Below are positions 9,583 to 21,342 of a DNA stretch of 64,000 nucleotides, piece after piece. Both the position numbers and the translations under genes were made by a program. The notes under the pieces were generated by a model. The model searched no databases, was not told where the DNA came from, and was given only the letters and a program-made list of their open reading frames with translations. Source of the DNA: Engraulis encrasicolus (taxonomy: Eukaryota > Chordata > Actinopteri > Clupeiformes > Engraulidae); contig NC_085860.1 of NCBI RefSeq assembly GCF_034702125.1, positions 16,199,164 through 16,263,163 on the forward strand. The letters run 5' to 3'. The number at the start of each line of letters is the position of its first letter. The first letter of the stretch is position 1.

Positions 9583-9660
9583 CGCGTTTGCTTTTTGGAC
9601 ATGGTGGTAATATAAATAAATAATGAGACGCAGTTTGTGAGTGCGGATTTCTTCTTCCTT
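9562..9660 (+). repeat. truncated 3' pseudo-LTR of copy B
   Basis: About 99 bp matching the first part of the pseudo-LTR, ending at CTTCTTCCTT against the target duplication. The other pseudo-LTRs are 177 bp. Confidence 0.8.
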
Positions 9661-9675
9661 AAATAATATGAGGCA
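9660..9675. repeat. right target-site duplication of the Penelope-like insertion
   Basis: Exact repeat of 1996-2011. Confidence 0.85.
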
Positions 9676-9704
9676 ACCAGCTCTGGCTTAGCTAAGCTCA
9701 GCTA

Positions 9705-9860
9705 AGAATTAAATAGTTCAGAATTAAAGTGAGTTTACATTGCACTTTCATTTAATTCCGAATAAACTTTAGTCTGATATGGGAAGTGTTTACATTATGT
9801 TTTCCAAAGCACAATTTAGTTTAATTCAGAATGAAATGTCCCATGTAAATGAGGCCAGTG
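9705..9860. repeat. dispersed AATTCAGAATTAAAT-type repeat
   Basis: Contains CAGAATTAAA, GTTTACAT and AATTCAGAATGAAAT motifs in mirrored order, shared with 37980-38130 and 38370-38470. It resembles a short foldback element; the ends are unclear. Confidence 0.45.
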
Positions 9861-10329
9861 TGTGCACTGAAAGCAGATAGATCAGTTACTAATGTAAAAA
9901 TCTCCTGTTCTAAGAAAAGTTTCCCTTTAACTTAAACTCGGTAATCGGCACATTAGACCATGGAACGCATGGTGTATTCATACTCATGGTGTACTTATGG
10001 TGTATTCAGAGTGCATTTATAGTTCAAGTGCCTCTCACAATGTGATAAGTTGCACAACCATTGAAGGGATTGCAGAAATAAACACAAGATTTGTTTTTAT
10101 TGTTTTTATTAAAAGCTGACGGGCACAGTCTCCGAAAGTTAACGCTGCAATCATCCGACTATGTGCCAACTGCCAAGACATGGCGCAAACAAGTGCGCAA
10201 CCAGAGATATCACACATCACAGTCATGAGAGATTTGCTTTCTTGCAAGAGTGGATTGCAAGACCCTTGCATCTATGAATTGTAGTACGTATGTGGGTGAA
10301 TATGGGGCATTTACATTACATTACATTAC
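9861..10329. other. unassigned non-coding sequence
   Basis: No supportable exon. It ends in a short (TTACA)n run at about 10310-10337. Confidence 0.4.
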
Positions 10330-10337
10330 ATTACATT

Positions 10338-10594
10338 TAGAGATGCACAGGATCCAAGATCCGGTTCCGGATCCGGCAGGATAATAGGGTTTTTCACAGG
10401 ATCCGGATCCGGTAGCCGAGGCTTTTCAGTCAAAATAGTTTGAACCAAAGTGATAAAAAGGGCCCACCCACGAGTAGGCTATGTGTTTCAACCATTTTGT
10501 AGGATCCGGTATCCGGTTCCGGATCCGGCAGGATCTTAGGCAGTGGATCCGGTATCCGGCAGGATCCTAAAAATCAGGATCCGGTGCATCTCTA
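10338..10594. mobile_element. GGATCCGG-rich short element, copy 1
   Basis: Starts TAGAGATGCAC and ends GTGCATCTCTA: perfect short inverted ends, common in hAT-like MITEs. The body is built largely of GGATCC/CCGGATCC units that are themselves palindromic. An inverted second copy lies at 46371-46648. No clean target duplication was seen. Confidence 0.7.
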
Positions 10595-10629
10595 ATTCTA
10601 ATTCTAATCTAAACACTTAGTTGACGCTT

Positions 10630-10800
10630 TTTATCCAAAAGCGACTCAGTTATTTAGATACAGTGTATTGATTACAGTCCCTGGGGCAGTGTGGGGCCTT
10701 TGCTCAAGGGCACTTCAACCATGGCTGGTGTGGGATTCAAACCTGGAACCTTTCAATTACAAAACTGACTCCCTAACCATTGGGCCACGGCTGTCCCCGT
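10630..10800 (-). repeat. tRNA-like SINE fragment
   Basis: On the minus strand, GGCCCAATGGTTAGGGAG resembles a tRNA A-box region, and GGTTTGAATCC (rc of 10735-10745) resembles a B box. The type recurs across fish genomes. Degenerate. Confidence 0.5.
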
Positions 10801-11001
10801 CCCCCATTCAGTTGAAACTGAAAAGGGCGGTGCTGTATTCTACCTATTACGTGGCGTATTTGAATGTGCTATAGAAATGCAGGCCATTTATCATGTGGCA
10901 CAGAGTATAAACAGGAAGTGTCATTGTCCTTGTACAAGCCTGGCTGGCTATCAGTGGCATGCCATATAACCCTCCTTACACAGGTCCCCCCACCCTGAAC
11001 T

Positions 11002-11085
11002 AGCATACACACACACACGCACACGCACGCGCACGCGCACACACACACACTGAGAGAGAGAGATACACACAGACACAGAGAGGAA

Positions 11086-11133
<48 letters not shown>

Positions 11134-11192
11134 CACACATGTACATACACACACACACACACACACACACATGTACATACACACACACACCC
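11002..11192. repeat. CA / GCAC compound microsatellite
   Basis: CA, CGCA and CATGTA units in blocks. Confidence 0.9.
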
Positions 11193-11355
11193 TTTTTCCT
11201 CTTTAAACTTGCGTAACGCACTTGGTGACAGTGACTTGTGTGATGACAGTGAACATGGGACTCGTATTTCCCTGCCGGCTGAAATGCAGATCCTGTTCAG
11301 ACTTGTCGAGTCAGTTACTCTACGAGTGGCACCTGTTTGTCTATGGGCTGTTTCG

Positions 11356-11420
11356 GTGTGTGTGTGTGCGCGTGCGTGTGCACGTGTATGTGTGTGTGTG
11401 CGCGCGTGTGCATGTCTGAG
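11356..11420. repeat. GT/GC-rich microsatellite
   Basis: Short imperfect GTGTGC tract. Confidence 0.8.
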
Positions 11421-11680
11421 TGTGTGCCTGCACTCGAGTCGGGAGTGTGTTGTGTGTTTCTGAAAACTGAACTGTACAGTGTACTTCCATTTCCAAACCT
11501 CTGGGGGTTACGTGAGGCCAAAAAAGTCTCCTTACGCTGATCCCCTTTAATGTCAGCTTAAGATATTCAGCCACTTTGCTACAGGGCTGAGGCAGTCTGA
11601 CTAACAAACACACTGATCGCCTTCTCCGGTTTCTCACTGAGAGAAAAGCGTCTATCAGGAAGCAGAACAATGCACACAGC

Positions 11681-11886
11681 GAATAGATTCCATCAAAACG
11701 CGTAGCGTACACGAGGAGAATAGATTCTATCAAAATGCATAGCGTACACTAGAAGAATACACTCTATTAAAATGCATAGCGTACACGAGGAGAATAGATT
11801 CTATCAGAATGCGATGCGTGTACGAGGAGAATAGATTGTATCAGAATAAGAAGATTATACCTGCAGACAATAGATTCTATCAGAAT
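11681..11886. repeat. 37-bp minisatellite, six units
   Basis: Units beginning GAATAGATTCTATC start at 11681, 11718, 11755, 11792, 11829 and about 11868 (periods 37,37,37,37,39). The inner GCGTACACGAGGA is conserved in the first four and drifts after. Confidence 0.85.
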
Positions 11887-12205
11887 GGAGAGAGCGCTTG
11901 TTGGAAGATGGTTGGCAAATGTTTTTGTCATAACATTTGCAAGATAGTTTCAGGGTACCTACGTTTGTTATGGGATTCATAAAATATCATTTGTTTATCT
12001 GTATCATCTTAATTAGTGGAAAATCACACAAATCTCATGGACAGTTTTCCAAGAACAAGTAACCAACTTGCTCAATATTGATGATTAATCTGTGAGCAAT
12101 TAGGAATTCCTCTGTAATTACTCAGTAGTGTTTTGTAAGCAGTTTAGGAAACACTGCAGTAATCTGAGTATATCATCTTACCTGCCTAGCTCACCTGAAG
12201 GGGAA
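11887..12205. other. unassigned non-coding sequence
   Basis: AT-rich, nothing recognised. Confidence 0.35.
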
Positions 12206-12211
12206 TTCTCT

Positions 12212-12507
<296 letters not shown>

Positions 12508-12578
12508 CCCTCTCTCTCTCTCCTATGTTCTATGTCTAATGGTGTTGGTATCTCTGTGTGTGTGTTCTATCCTTGTAG

Positions 12579-12697
12579 GTCTAAGCACTGTGTTCTGGCC
12601 CCAGTCCTGTGGGCAACGGAGGTCCAGGAGTCGGACCTGAAGAACATGGCCAGTCTGCTCTTGGAGAACGATGAGGACGCAGAAGAGCCACACAAAA
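12579..12697 (+). CDS. exon candidate 1 of an unrecognised gene
   Basis: Acceptor CCTTGTAG ends at 12578, behind a very long pyrimidine tract. Donor GTAAGC begins at 12698 (AAAA|GTAAGC). The 119-nt exon starts after one base completing a codon, then encodes SKHCVLAPVLWATEVQESDLKNM followed by an acidic run (ENDEDAEE), and ends in phase 1. The composition is clearly richer and less repetitive than the surroundings. Its phase matches the exon at 39991. I do not recognise the protein. The 5' part of the gene would lie upstream of this window or be undetected. Confidence 0.65.
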
Positions 12698-12719
12698 GTA
12701 AGCCGCCATACTACAGTTA

Positions 12720-13540
12720 GTACAGTAGATGAATGCAAAGATTGCATTGAGATGTAATTATGTACTATGCATGATTGTACCAAAGCACATTATTTTTGGT
12801 CAAGCTCGCAGGCGATTTTGATTGATTTTGCGATATAGGACACAGTGATACATGTGTGTCCTACGCGAGGCTGAAAGAGCTCAGACATCATGCAGAAATC
12901 AAGCCTTGAACAGCAGATTACATTTGACATGTGAAATCTCAACTTTGAGATTTTGAAAATGTTGAATGACTATGATTTCAGGCATAGAGCTGTGATTTCG
13001 GGCATAGATAATTTTCTTGCCTCTGATATTTCTCCACTGTGATGTTTACAATGTCATACCAAAACAGATCAAAAGACCCATGGCATGTTGCAGTTCCCTG
13101 TAGGTACCTGTTGCATATAGGCATTTACGATTGCAGTATGGTTGTCATGGCTCCACCCAAACATCGTTATCACAAGCACGCGGTCAAATGGACAAGATAG
13201 CTACAGATAGCAGTTGCCCTGTTTGTTTAGAAGCATTTAAATGCAATGGTCAGTTCAGCCTGAAACAGCTGCCCATAACAAGGACTGTAAATGCATTACT
13301 GTGCAATAGAGATAGTGTTTATGGTGCTGATAGGATGATAAGGCCCTTCCTAATGGGCTATTCCCCTCCGCAATTACCGTCTAGTATTGCCTCCCCTCAA
13401 CCATTTTGCATTCAGCATGCGTGTGTGTGTAAGCATTGTACATTGTGGTGGTCTTTTGTTGGGGTTGCATTGATAATAATGTGTTTGGAAAATTGCAATC
13501 AGTGTTGTTATTATCATTGGCTAAATGGTGGATCTCTGTT
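12720..13540. other. intronic non-coding sequence
   Basis: Open frames here (for example one starting 13131) lack splice support and run into microsatellites. Confidence 0.4.
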
Positions 13541-13690
13541 TTCTATCTCTCTATCTCTCTGTCGCTCTCTTTCTATATTCTTCATCTCTCCCTCTCTCCT
13601 CTCTATCGCGCGCTCTCTCTCTCTGTCTTTACCACCCTCTACCCATACGCTAAGCCGGTTGTTCCCTCCCCCCACCCATCCAGGTGATTT
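13541..13690. repeat. CT-rich tract
   Basis: Imperfect CTCTCT/CTAT sequence. Confidence 0.75.
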
Positions 13691-13858
13691 CAATCCCATG
13701 TTGTTTTCTGAATGGAGGCAAAGGGCATCAGCCACCACCACCCCAACCTTCCCCACCCTCTACTCTACCTCCCCCACCCTCCCCTCTGCCTGCCATTGCC
13801 ACTGCACAGCTCATAACAATAATTGTTTTTGCCCGTATCCTGACCCTGCCTCTTCTGT

Positions 13859-13966
<108 letters not shown>

Positions 13967-14174
13967 GTCAGGGATGAGCACAAACCGATCGAGCGGCAGA
14001 TTAGAGCAAAGCAAAGCAGTGCTGTGCTGCGCAGGGATGGGATGGGATGGGCTTGGTTGGGATGGGCTTGGTCATTAGGGTTGTAACTGTATCGGCCGGT
14101 GGGCTACTAAAGGTCAAGTGTAATGGCTTGATGAGGCCACCTGGGAGACTCCTCTGTGTGGTCTATGTCCCCAA

Positions 14175-14998
14175 ACTGGGGGTTGGGATCCCTAGGGGGG
14201 GTCACTGAGGTACTGAAGGGGGGTCGCGGACAAAAGGGACTTGTATTCACTTTGTACGTGTATCCACATTGTATGGTTGATAGATTTATTTGCTGTCCTG
14301 CTGTGTATTAGCAATATTCGCGGACAAATTATTAATGGAAAATCTAGCAATATTAATGGACGATGTCCGTTTTTAAAAAAAAACGATTTAAAAAAACGAT
14401 TTCCTTCGCATTTTCCTCCTGGAGTAAATACATCCTATAGAGAAAACCATGAGTGCTTGAAAGACAGAGGGATCAAAAGCCTAGTCAAGTTGTTGTAGTT
14501 AACTTGGGTTTGGGAGCAATAAAAAACCTTCAGAGAAGGGACAGTTGGGAGGAGTTTACTGACAATCCCCAAGCTTTGTTTAACAGTCATATGATAATGA
14601 CTTAAGCGACATTGATACAGTAGAGGAGACATCGGGCTGCATATAGAAATGAATGTGTAATGAATGTGAATATTGACATAAATATATAATGTTGTTCAGC
14701 CCTTTCACTGGGAGGAATTTTGAAAAACTGGCCCTGTGACCAGCACCCCTCATGTAGAATGTGTACGCCTATGTGTGTGGGGAAAAAGGCATAGCCTACT
14801 CTCTTAGACCCTTTTTGTCTGTGCGTTAACAATTTCACAGTTGTTGGCAAATTTGTTGTCCATTAATATTGACAGATTTTCCATTAGTAGTTTGTCTACT
14901 AATAATGCTAGAAATATATTGCTAGACTAAGACTAGGGGGTCGCCAAAATATTCGTAAGTCCAAAAGGGGGTCCCCGCTGAAACAGTTTGGGAACCAC
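14175..14998. mobile_element. hAT-like non-autonomous element with G-rich ends
   Basis: The left end reads CCCCAAACTGGGGGTTGGGA; the right end reads CAGTTTGGGAACCACTG. The 12-mer GTCTATGTCCCC occurs just outside both ends (about 14160 and 15004), suggesting a target duplication. No transposase frame inside. Confidence 0.6.
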
Positions 14999-15069
14999 TG
15001 ATGTAGTCTATGTCCCCGCTCCCCATAGGAAGCTCAACGGCTACTATGTCTGCCATGTGATTGGCTGAG

Positions 15070-15150
15070 CGGTTAAAAAGAGAGCTGTTGTGTTGTGTTG
15101 GTTTTTTTTTCTTCCTTCCCTCTCCTCCTCCCTCCCCTCCGTCTGTTAAC
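15070..15150. other. T/C-rich low-complexity stretch
   Basis: TTTTTCTTCC and CTCCTCC runs only. Confidence 0.5.
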
Positions 15151-15309
15151 TGTGCGTTAAATGTCAGCGGCAGGTTTACAAGGTCCCTGGGGGATGACGC
15201 TTACGTGTGGAGCACAAAGACCGGTTCTGTGGCGCTGCGCTGCAGTGCGGTGCGGCCGGGTGGGTGTGCATTGGAGCAGGGCTGCTATCACACGGGCCCA
15301 TACTACAGA

Positions 15310-15539
15310 CAAGACTGGACTGGTCATCTGGCATAGCGGGCATTTCCTGGTGGGCCCTGCGCCCTCGTTGGCCCCTATTTTCAGAAATGTGTTAAAAAAA
15401 AATCTTTCTTTAACATTTCTGAAAAGAGGTGCCCACGAGGGTGCGGGGCCCACCGGGAAGTCCGTTCTGCGTTGCTAATTATGAGGGGCCCCTTTAAGGC
15501 AAAAGTGCCTGGGCCCTATTTCACATCCAGTACAGCCTG
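15310..15539. mobile_element. hAT-type foldback MITE, copy 2 (family I)
   Basis: Same structure as 1517-1747: ACTGGACTGG start, central CAGAAATGT/ACATTTCTGA foldback, GGGGCCC blocks and a CCAGTACAGCCTG end. The flanks TACTACAG and CACTACAG differ at one base, consistent with an aged 8-bp duplication. Confidence 0.75.
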
Positions 15540-15772
15540 CACTACAGTGCAGACAAAGCATTGGGTAGAGCTCTGGAGAGTTCTCCTGTACTGCAGCCCA
15601 TCAATACGGGCGAGACGAGTAGAGCGAGGGATGCACTGGCTTTAATGAGGGGTGAAAGTGGAGACTATCACTCTTTCTTTTATTCTTCTTCTTCATCTTT
15701 CTTTTCCTCTCTCTCCTCTTTTGCTCTGCTCTTGATACTGTATCTTTGTCTTTGTTCCTCTCCTCTTTCTGT

Positions 15773-15774
<2 letters not shown>

Positions 15775-15868
<94 letters not shown>

Positions 15869-15900
15869 GTCTCTCTCTCTCTCTCTCCCTCTCTCCTCTC
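15775..15900. repeat. (CT)n microsatellite
   Basis: About 85 bp of pure CT, then an imperfect tail. It faces the GA tract at 16213 as an inverted repeat. Confidence 0.93.
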
Positions 15901-16362
<462 letters not shown>

Positions 16363-16439
16363 GTGGAAAGCAATATATGCAATAGATTGATCCCAAACAT
16401 TGATGCCCATTGACGGGATTAGATGTGTGCTGTGTGTGG

Positions 16440-16592
16440 GGCAGCTGACAGCTTTTGCTGGGCCCAGGGCAAAGCTAGTATGTGAAAGGCCCCCCATCTA
16501 ATACATACAATGTTAAGAAAACTCAATTTTGGGCCCCGTCTCTCCCTGGGCCCGTGACAACTGACCCCTTTGCCCCCCTGTCAGCTTCCCTG
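16440..16592. mobile_element. family II MITE (GCTGACAGC ends), copy 1
   Basis: Begins GCAGCTGACAGC and ends GCTGTCAG-like (CTGTCAGCTTCCCTG). The interior GGGCCC-rich sequence matches 19980-20135 and 56310-56621. No exact target duplication seen here. Confidence 0.65.
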
Positions 16593-16967
16593 CACACCAG
16601 TACGTACCGTACCGTACAGTCACATAATAACCAGTATGGTTTGTTTACTTTTTGTACTGTCAGGCAGAGAGAATGAAAAGAAACAGGAAGACACACACTT
16701 GAATGATCTGGAATAACATTCCAAGTGAAAGGAGCTACTGTGTGTTGCTGCTACTGTGTGCGTTATAGCATAATATATCCAATAATATGCCGGCACAGGA
16801 GGTACCAGTGGGGTAATGTACTTAAAGTACTGACAAAAGAAATGGAGAAAGAACACAACAGGGACAGGAGTACACAGATAGTAGAATGCAAATGGCCAGT
16901 GAATGGAACCGACTGTGTGGACCTGATTGTGTGTGCTGTGCAATAATACACATACGGTAGGCACATA
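16593..16967. other. unassigned non-coding sequence
   Basis: Nothing supportable. Confidence 0.35.
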
Positions 16968-17218
16968 CAGGGGCGGATCTAGCCATTTTGGGGCCCTAGA
17001 CAAAATATGAACTTGGGGCCCTCTGTGTTTTGGTGCCGTTTTAGTGTTTTGTCTCATATGTATATTCAATTACTTTACATAAGAGACGAATTAAGATCAA
17101 GCCTCCTTTTTTTGAGTGTTTACCACGACTGGTGTGACAGTTGGGGCCCTATGGAGGACAGATTTGATCGGAGCCCTAGGCAATTGCCTAGCTTTTCCTA
17201 ATGGAAAGTCCGCCTCCG
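16968..17218. mobile_element. hAT-type MITE with exact 8-bp target duplication
   Basis: 251 bp, starts CAGGGGCGGATCTAGCCAT, ends with the reverse complement of CGGAGGCGGACTTTCCAT. GGCACATA flanks both sides (16960-16967, 17219-17226). Confidence 0.88.
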
Positions 17219-17493
17219 GGCACATAATGAACTAGTGGGATTACGGCACGTTTAGTACTGAATAATACAGAGTGAGAGAGCAAAGAGAGGGTAGAATGAT
17301 CCGGAATGAAGTGGCCAGTAGACACATGCGGTAGTGTATCAGTGATATTTATGTACATTTCATACTCACAAAAGCGCTGAGAAAAGAGAGGGGACATGAT
17401 CCAGAGTAAAATAGCCAGTGAAAGGAGCTACTGTGTGGACCAGCTTGTGTATGTGTGTGTCCCATGTTGCCCAGACACCGGTGTCTTCCCTGG

Positions 17494-17582
17494 AGCTGTG
17501 TGTGTGTGTGTGTGTGTGTCCGCGCATGCGTCCGCGTGTGTGTCCGTGCGTGTGTGTGCGTCCGCGTGTGTGTGTCCGTGCG
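17494..17582. repeat. GT / CGTG microsatellite
   Basis: GT followed by GTCCGCGTGTG units. Confidence 0.88.
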
Positions 17583-18160
17583 TTCATCCATCCGTCCGTT
17601 GTCTCCTCTCCTGGTCCTCAGATGCTCCTGGTCTCTGGCTTGGTTGTGGAACCGTGAGCTTCCTCTCTCCTGCCCCCCATCCAGGCCTGCCTCCCTCCCT
17701 CCCTTCCTCGCTCCCTGCCTCCCTCGCTTACGACTTGTTTTCCCCAGGGAAGACACAGTGACTGAGAGAAAGAGAGAGAGAAATGGAGAGGAGAAGGAGA
17801 AGAGCTGGAAAGAGAAAGGAGACTAGAGAGTGAAAGGGGAGCCTTCATTTACCCCCCTGCTATCATCACTTGCGTAACCACCCACCACCACCACCACTAC
17901 CACCATCCTCCCATCCTCCCCCCAAAAAGGATTGAATGTGGTTGTCCCAGAGTAACCCCTTCCAACCCCACTTCTATTCGTTGTTGTTGTGCCTCTATGC
18001 TCCCTGCCTATCAAGAAACAGCCCTTGTCTTCTGGAAGCTTTTCCCACACAGAGAAGGCAAAAGCTGTGTGTGCCACGGCCACCGTTTGCCCAGCTGTTT
18101 GTCCAATTGCTCATGTTCCGGCCTGTGCTAGCTGGTAAGATGTATGTGTGTGTATTGTGT
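17583..18160. other. non-coding, including pyrimidine- and purine-rich stretches
   Basis: CCTCCCT-rich (17670-17730) then GAGAAAGA-rich (17763-17840) low complexity, with a short (CCA)n near 17878. Nothing else recognised. Confidence 0.45.
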
Positions 18161-18163
18161 ACA

Positions 18164-18277
18164 TACACGGTAAATTTACCAATGTGTTAATTGAACACTT
18201 ACAAAGTCCAATTCAACACACACAGTGTTGGTCCCGCTCTGTAAGAGTGTTGAGTTGACAGCTAAATTTACGGTGTG
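18164..18277. mobile_element. short MITE with CACGGTAAATTTA ends
   Basis: Ends CACGGTAAATTTA and (reverse complement) CACACCGTAAATTTA, with mirrored GTGTT/AACAC motifs inside. About 114 bp. Confidence 0.65.
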
Positions 18278-18852
18278 TGTTCTTCAGACCCCGACAGTCA
18301 GACAAGATGTGATGGAAGTGGGGGCCACTGCCAGCCATTGTAGCGTACATTTCTTAAGCCTTACTCATCGCTTGCGGGTGAAAAAGAAACTCCAGGAGCC
18401 ACAGATGATGACTCAGAGAGTGTGTGTGTGTCAGGGCTTGACACTGGCACCTGCCAACTGGCCAAATGCTGGTAAAACTTGGCTGTGGCTAGTAATACTT
18501 TCAGTGTCACTAGCCAATTTGGCTGGCAGCTTATTCCTTGGTCTGACATGCCGTACAGTAGGCATCATAGTACCCTATATGCTACTGTTTGCCCCTTGTG
18601 TACCAATTGTTTGTATCTAAGTACAAGAAAAAGCTCAGTAACTCAGTTTCTATTTGCTTAATAATTAACTTCCATGTTAAAAGCTATACACCCATCTTGC
18701 TTTGTCATCATCTTTTGCGTATAGATGTACACCATCACGATAAAGAAAACAAAAAACAATATCAAATTCATGACTAATAGAAAGGCTGAATGGGACTTGG
18801 GAAAATCACTAGCCACACTGGCCGGTGGGTGAAAAAGTTAATGTCAAGCCCT
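18278..18852. other. unassigned non-coding sequence
   Basis: A fragment near 18435-18530 (TGACACTGGCACCTGCCAACTGG, GCCAATTTGGCTGG) recurs loosely at 18800-18850 and 39650-39790, suggesting an old dispersed repeat. Confidence 0.35.
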
Positions 18853-18926
<74 letters not shown>

Positions 18927-18956
18927 TGCGTGTGCGTGTGCGTGTGCGTGTGCGTG

Positions 18957-19004
<48 letters not shown>

Positions 19005-19155
19005 TGTGTGTGTGTGTGTGTTTGTACGCACAAGTATGTGTATATGTGTGCGTGTGCGTGTGCGTGTCTGTGTTCACACGCACGAGTGTGTGCACGCGTG
19101 TGTGTGTGTGTGTGTGTGTGGGTGCGCTCCAGTGTGTGTGTGTGTGTATGCGTGC
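18853..19155. repeat. GT / GCGT compound microsatellite
   Basis: Pure GT to about 18907, GCGT and GTGTGC blocks to 19021, then imperfect GT/CA to 19155. Confidence 0.93.
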
Positions 19156-19454
19156 ATGCTTGGGTGGTATGTGTTTGTGGAGGGGCGTTTTGTTGGCGTG
19201 TGGATGTTGGGGAGGCCCCGATGGATGTAAAGCTAATTGAAAGCTTTGACAGCAGAGCGTTGCTCAGTAGAGACTAGAAAGCTGAACAGAAACGATCTCC
19301 CCTGTGACTAACCCTGTGAGTCATCTTCAGGTCTGTCTACACCAACTTGCCTCACAAAGACGCTGGACCAACAATCAGAGGCCCTCGCTCGCTGGAAATA
19401 TACACTGCTCCTTTCCTCCCAGAAAGAGATGGAGCACTCAGAGAGAGAGAGTGA

Positions 19455-19640
19455 GAGAGAGATATTGTGTGTGTGTCTGTGTCTCTGTGTTTGTGTGTGT
19501 GTCTGTGTTTGTGTGAGTGTCTGTGTCTCTGTGTGAATCTGTGTTTCTGTGTGTGTCTGTGTGTCTGAGTTTGTGTTTGTGTCTCAGTATGAGTGTGTGT
19601 GAGAGAGGGAATCTCTCTCACAGAGACTGTGACTGTCTGT
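19455..19640. repeat. imperfect GT/CTGT-rich tract
   Basis: GTGTCTGTGT-type units, flanked by GAGA stretches. Confidence 0.85.
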
Positions 19641-19979
19641 GTGTCTGATGAAAAGAGAATAAGATGTCGAGAGATCGTCTTTGTGTATGTATGTCCCTGT
19701 CCCTGTCTGTCTGCGTTTCTGTGAAAGGGAGAGCAAAAGAGACATAGATTGTGGGTCTGTGTGCAAGTCAGACTGCAAACAAGTTGTGAGGCCCATCCTC
19801 GCCGGGGTTTTTGTATTGTGAGTGAGGACGTGTGTAGTATTTGCAGTAGCGCGCACACAGTCAATGCGTCTTGTCACGGTTAACTTGGCACCGAGTGCCA
19901 GCTGATCTTTGTTCACAACACTTCAGCAGCAGGCAGCAGCAGACACACTGCCAGGGGGGAATCACATGACGTGGAGAAT

Positions 19980-20135
19980 TAGGCCCGCCGACAGGAGGGG
20001 ACAAAGGGGTATGTTGTCCCGGGCCCAGTGGGATGAGGGGCCCATAATTGGGTCCCCGTCACATTGTATGTATTGAATAGGGGGCCCTTTCAGATGACTT
20101 TGTCCTGGGCCTGGCCAAAGCTGTCAGCGGCCCTG
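19980..20135. mobile_element. family II MITE, copy 2
   Basis: Starts TAGGCCCGCCGACAG, ends CTGTCAGCGGCCCTG. Flanks TGGAGAAT and TGTAGCAT agree at 6 of 8 positions (an aged duplication is possible). Confidence 0.7.
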
Positions 20136-20400
20136 TGTAGCATACGCTGCACTGCACTGCATACTAAGTCAGTGAAACTTTCTTTTGCAGAGAAACACTG
20201 TCAGTCAGCTGAATGCTTAGTTTTTATTTATTATTTATTGTTTATTTATTTATTGCAAAACAAAAACAAACTGTGTTTACTTCCCCGTTTCCCTGGGGAC
20301 TGTTTTTCTTTCTGCAAACACCTGATATGAATAAAATGGAGCACCACAAACTCAACGACACGACACGACCTTGAATGAGAGTAAAGTGCATTAAGTGGCA
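20136..20400. other. unassigned AT-rich sequence
   Basis: (TTTAT)-rich stretch at 20220-20255; nothing else. Confidence 0.4.
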
Positions 20401-20406
20401 TTAATG

Positions 20407-20692
20407 ACTGAGAGGAAGAGAAAGAGGGAAAGGAGATAAAGAGGAAGAGGAAGGGAGGAGGGGAGAAAAAGGGGAGAGGAGAGAGTGGAAGAGGAAGGAA
20501 AGAGAGGAGAAAGAGAGGAAGAGGAAGGAAGGAGAGGAGAAAGAGAGGAAGAGGAGAGGAAGATGAAGGAAGGAGAGGAGAAAGAGAGGATGAGGAAAGG
20601 ATGAGAGGATAAAGAGGAGAGGAGAGGAATGGAGGGGAGGGGAGAGGAGAAAGAGAGTAAGAGGGGGGGGGAGAGAGAGAGCGGGGTGTAGA
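20407..20692. repeat. long polypurine (GAGGA/AGGAA) tract
   Basis: Almost 290 bp of A/G on the plus strand with a handful of T. The long Ser/Pro/Leu frames on the minus strand are translations of it. Confidence 0.92.
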
Positions 20693-20768
20693 GGTAACAG
20701 CACTGCGTTGTGGGGTGCAGAGGTAGAAGCACTGCATTGTGCTAGTGTGAGCTGACTGCGCCGTCTGG

Positions 20769-20769
<1 letters not shown>

Positions 20770-20866
<97 letters not shown>
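20770..20866. repeat. (GT)n microsatellite
   Basis: About 97 bp of pure GT. Confidence 0.95.
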
Positions 20867-20867
<1 letters not shown>

Positions 20868-20904
20868 TACTACCTCAGCACAACCCAGCAGTGCTAGCAG
20901 GTAG

Positions 20905-21024
20905 CCTCTCTCTCTTTCGGGCTATATTTCTGTCTCTCTCGCTCTCTCTATAATTTTCTGTCTCTCTCTCTCTCTCTTTCCCTTTTCCTGCTTACCCTCA
21001 CTTGCTCTTTCTCTCCCACACTCT

Positions 21025-21116
<92 letters not shown>

Positions 21117-21125
21117 GTCTCTCTT
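20905..21125. repeat. CT-rich tract with a pure (CT)n core
   Basis: The core at about 21030-21101 is uninterrupted. Confidence 0.93.
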
Positions 21126-21222
21126 TTTTGCTGGTACTGTGACTCAGCTCCCCAAAACAGTGCTCAGAGGTGCTCACCTCAGCTACCGACTGTCCACCTT
21201 CTGCCTAATATCACCCCTAAAA

Positions 21223-21342
<120 letters not shown>

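Larger units (their letters stand above)
2012..9660. mobile_element. Penelope-like retroelement, head-to-head inverted pair
   Basis: A 7.65-kb insertion between 15-16 bp target duplications. Read on the minus strand, copy A (5977 down to 2012) has a complete layout: pseudo-LTR, leader, ORF1, ORF2, 3' untranslated region, second pseudo-LTR. Copy B (about 5978 to 9660, plus strand) begins in the leader just before its ATG and ends in a shortened pseudo-LTR. The two copies differ at few positions, so they are recent and derive from one source. The family is assigned from the DKG motif, the RT with FIDD, the C-terminal GIY-YIG-type endonuclease and the ribozyme-like terminus. Inverted and tandem arrangements are known for this class. 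The target duplication indicates that the pair entered as one event. Confidence 0.85.

Noticed and set aside
14170..14225. G-quadruplex regulatory site
   Set aside because: The G-runs are explained by the end of a hAT-like element and are irregularly spaced.
18286..18345. Extra exon after TTCTTCAG at 18285
   Set aside because: Read in the required phase it meets a stop soon and has no good donor.
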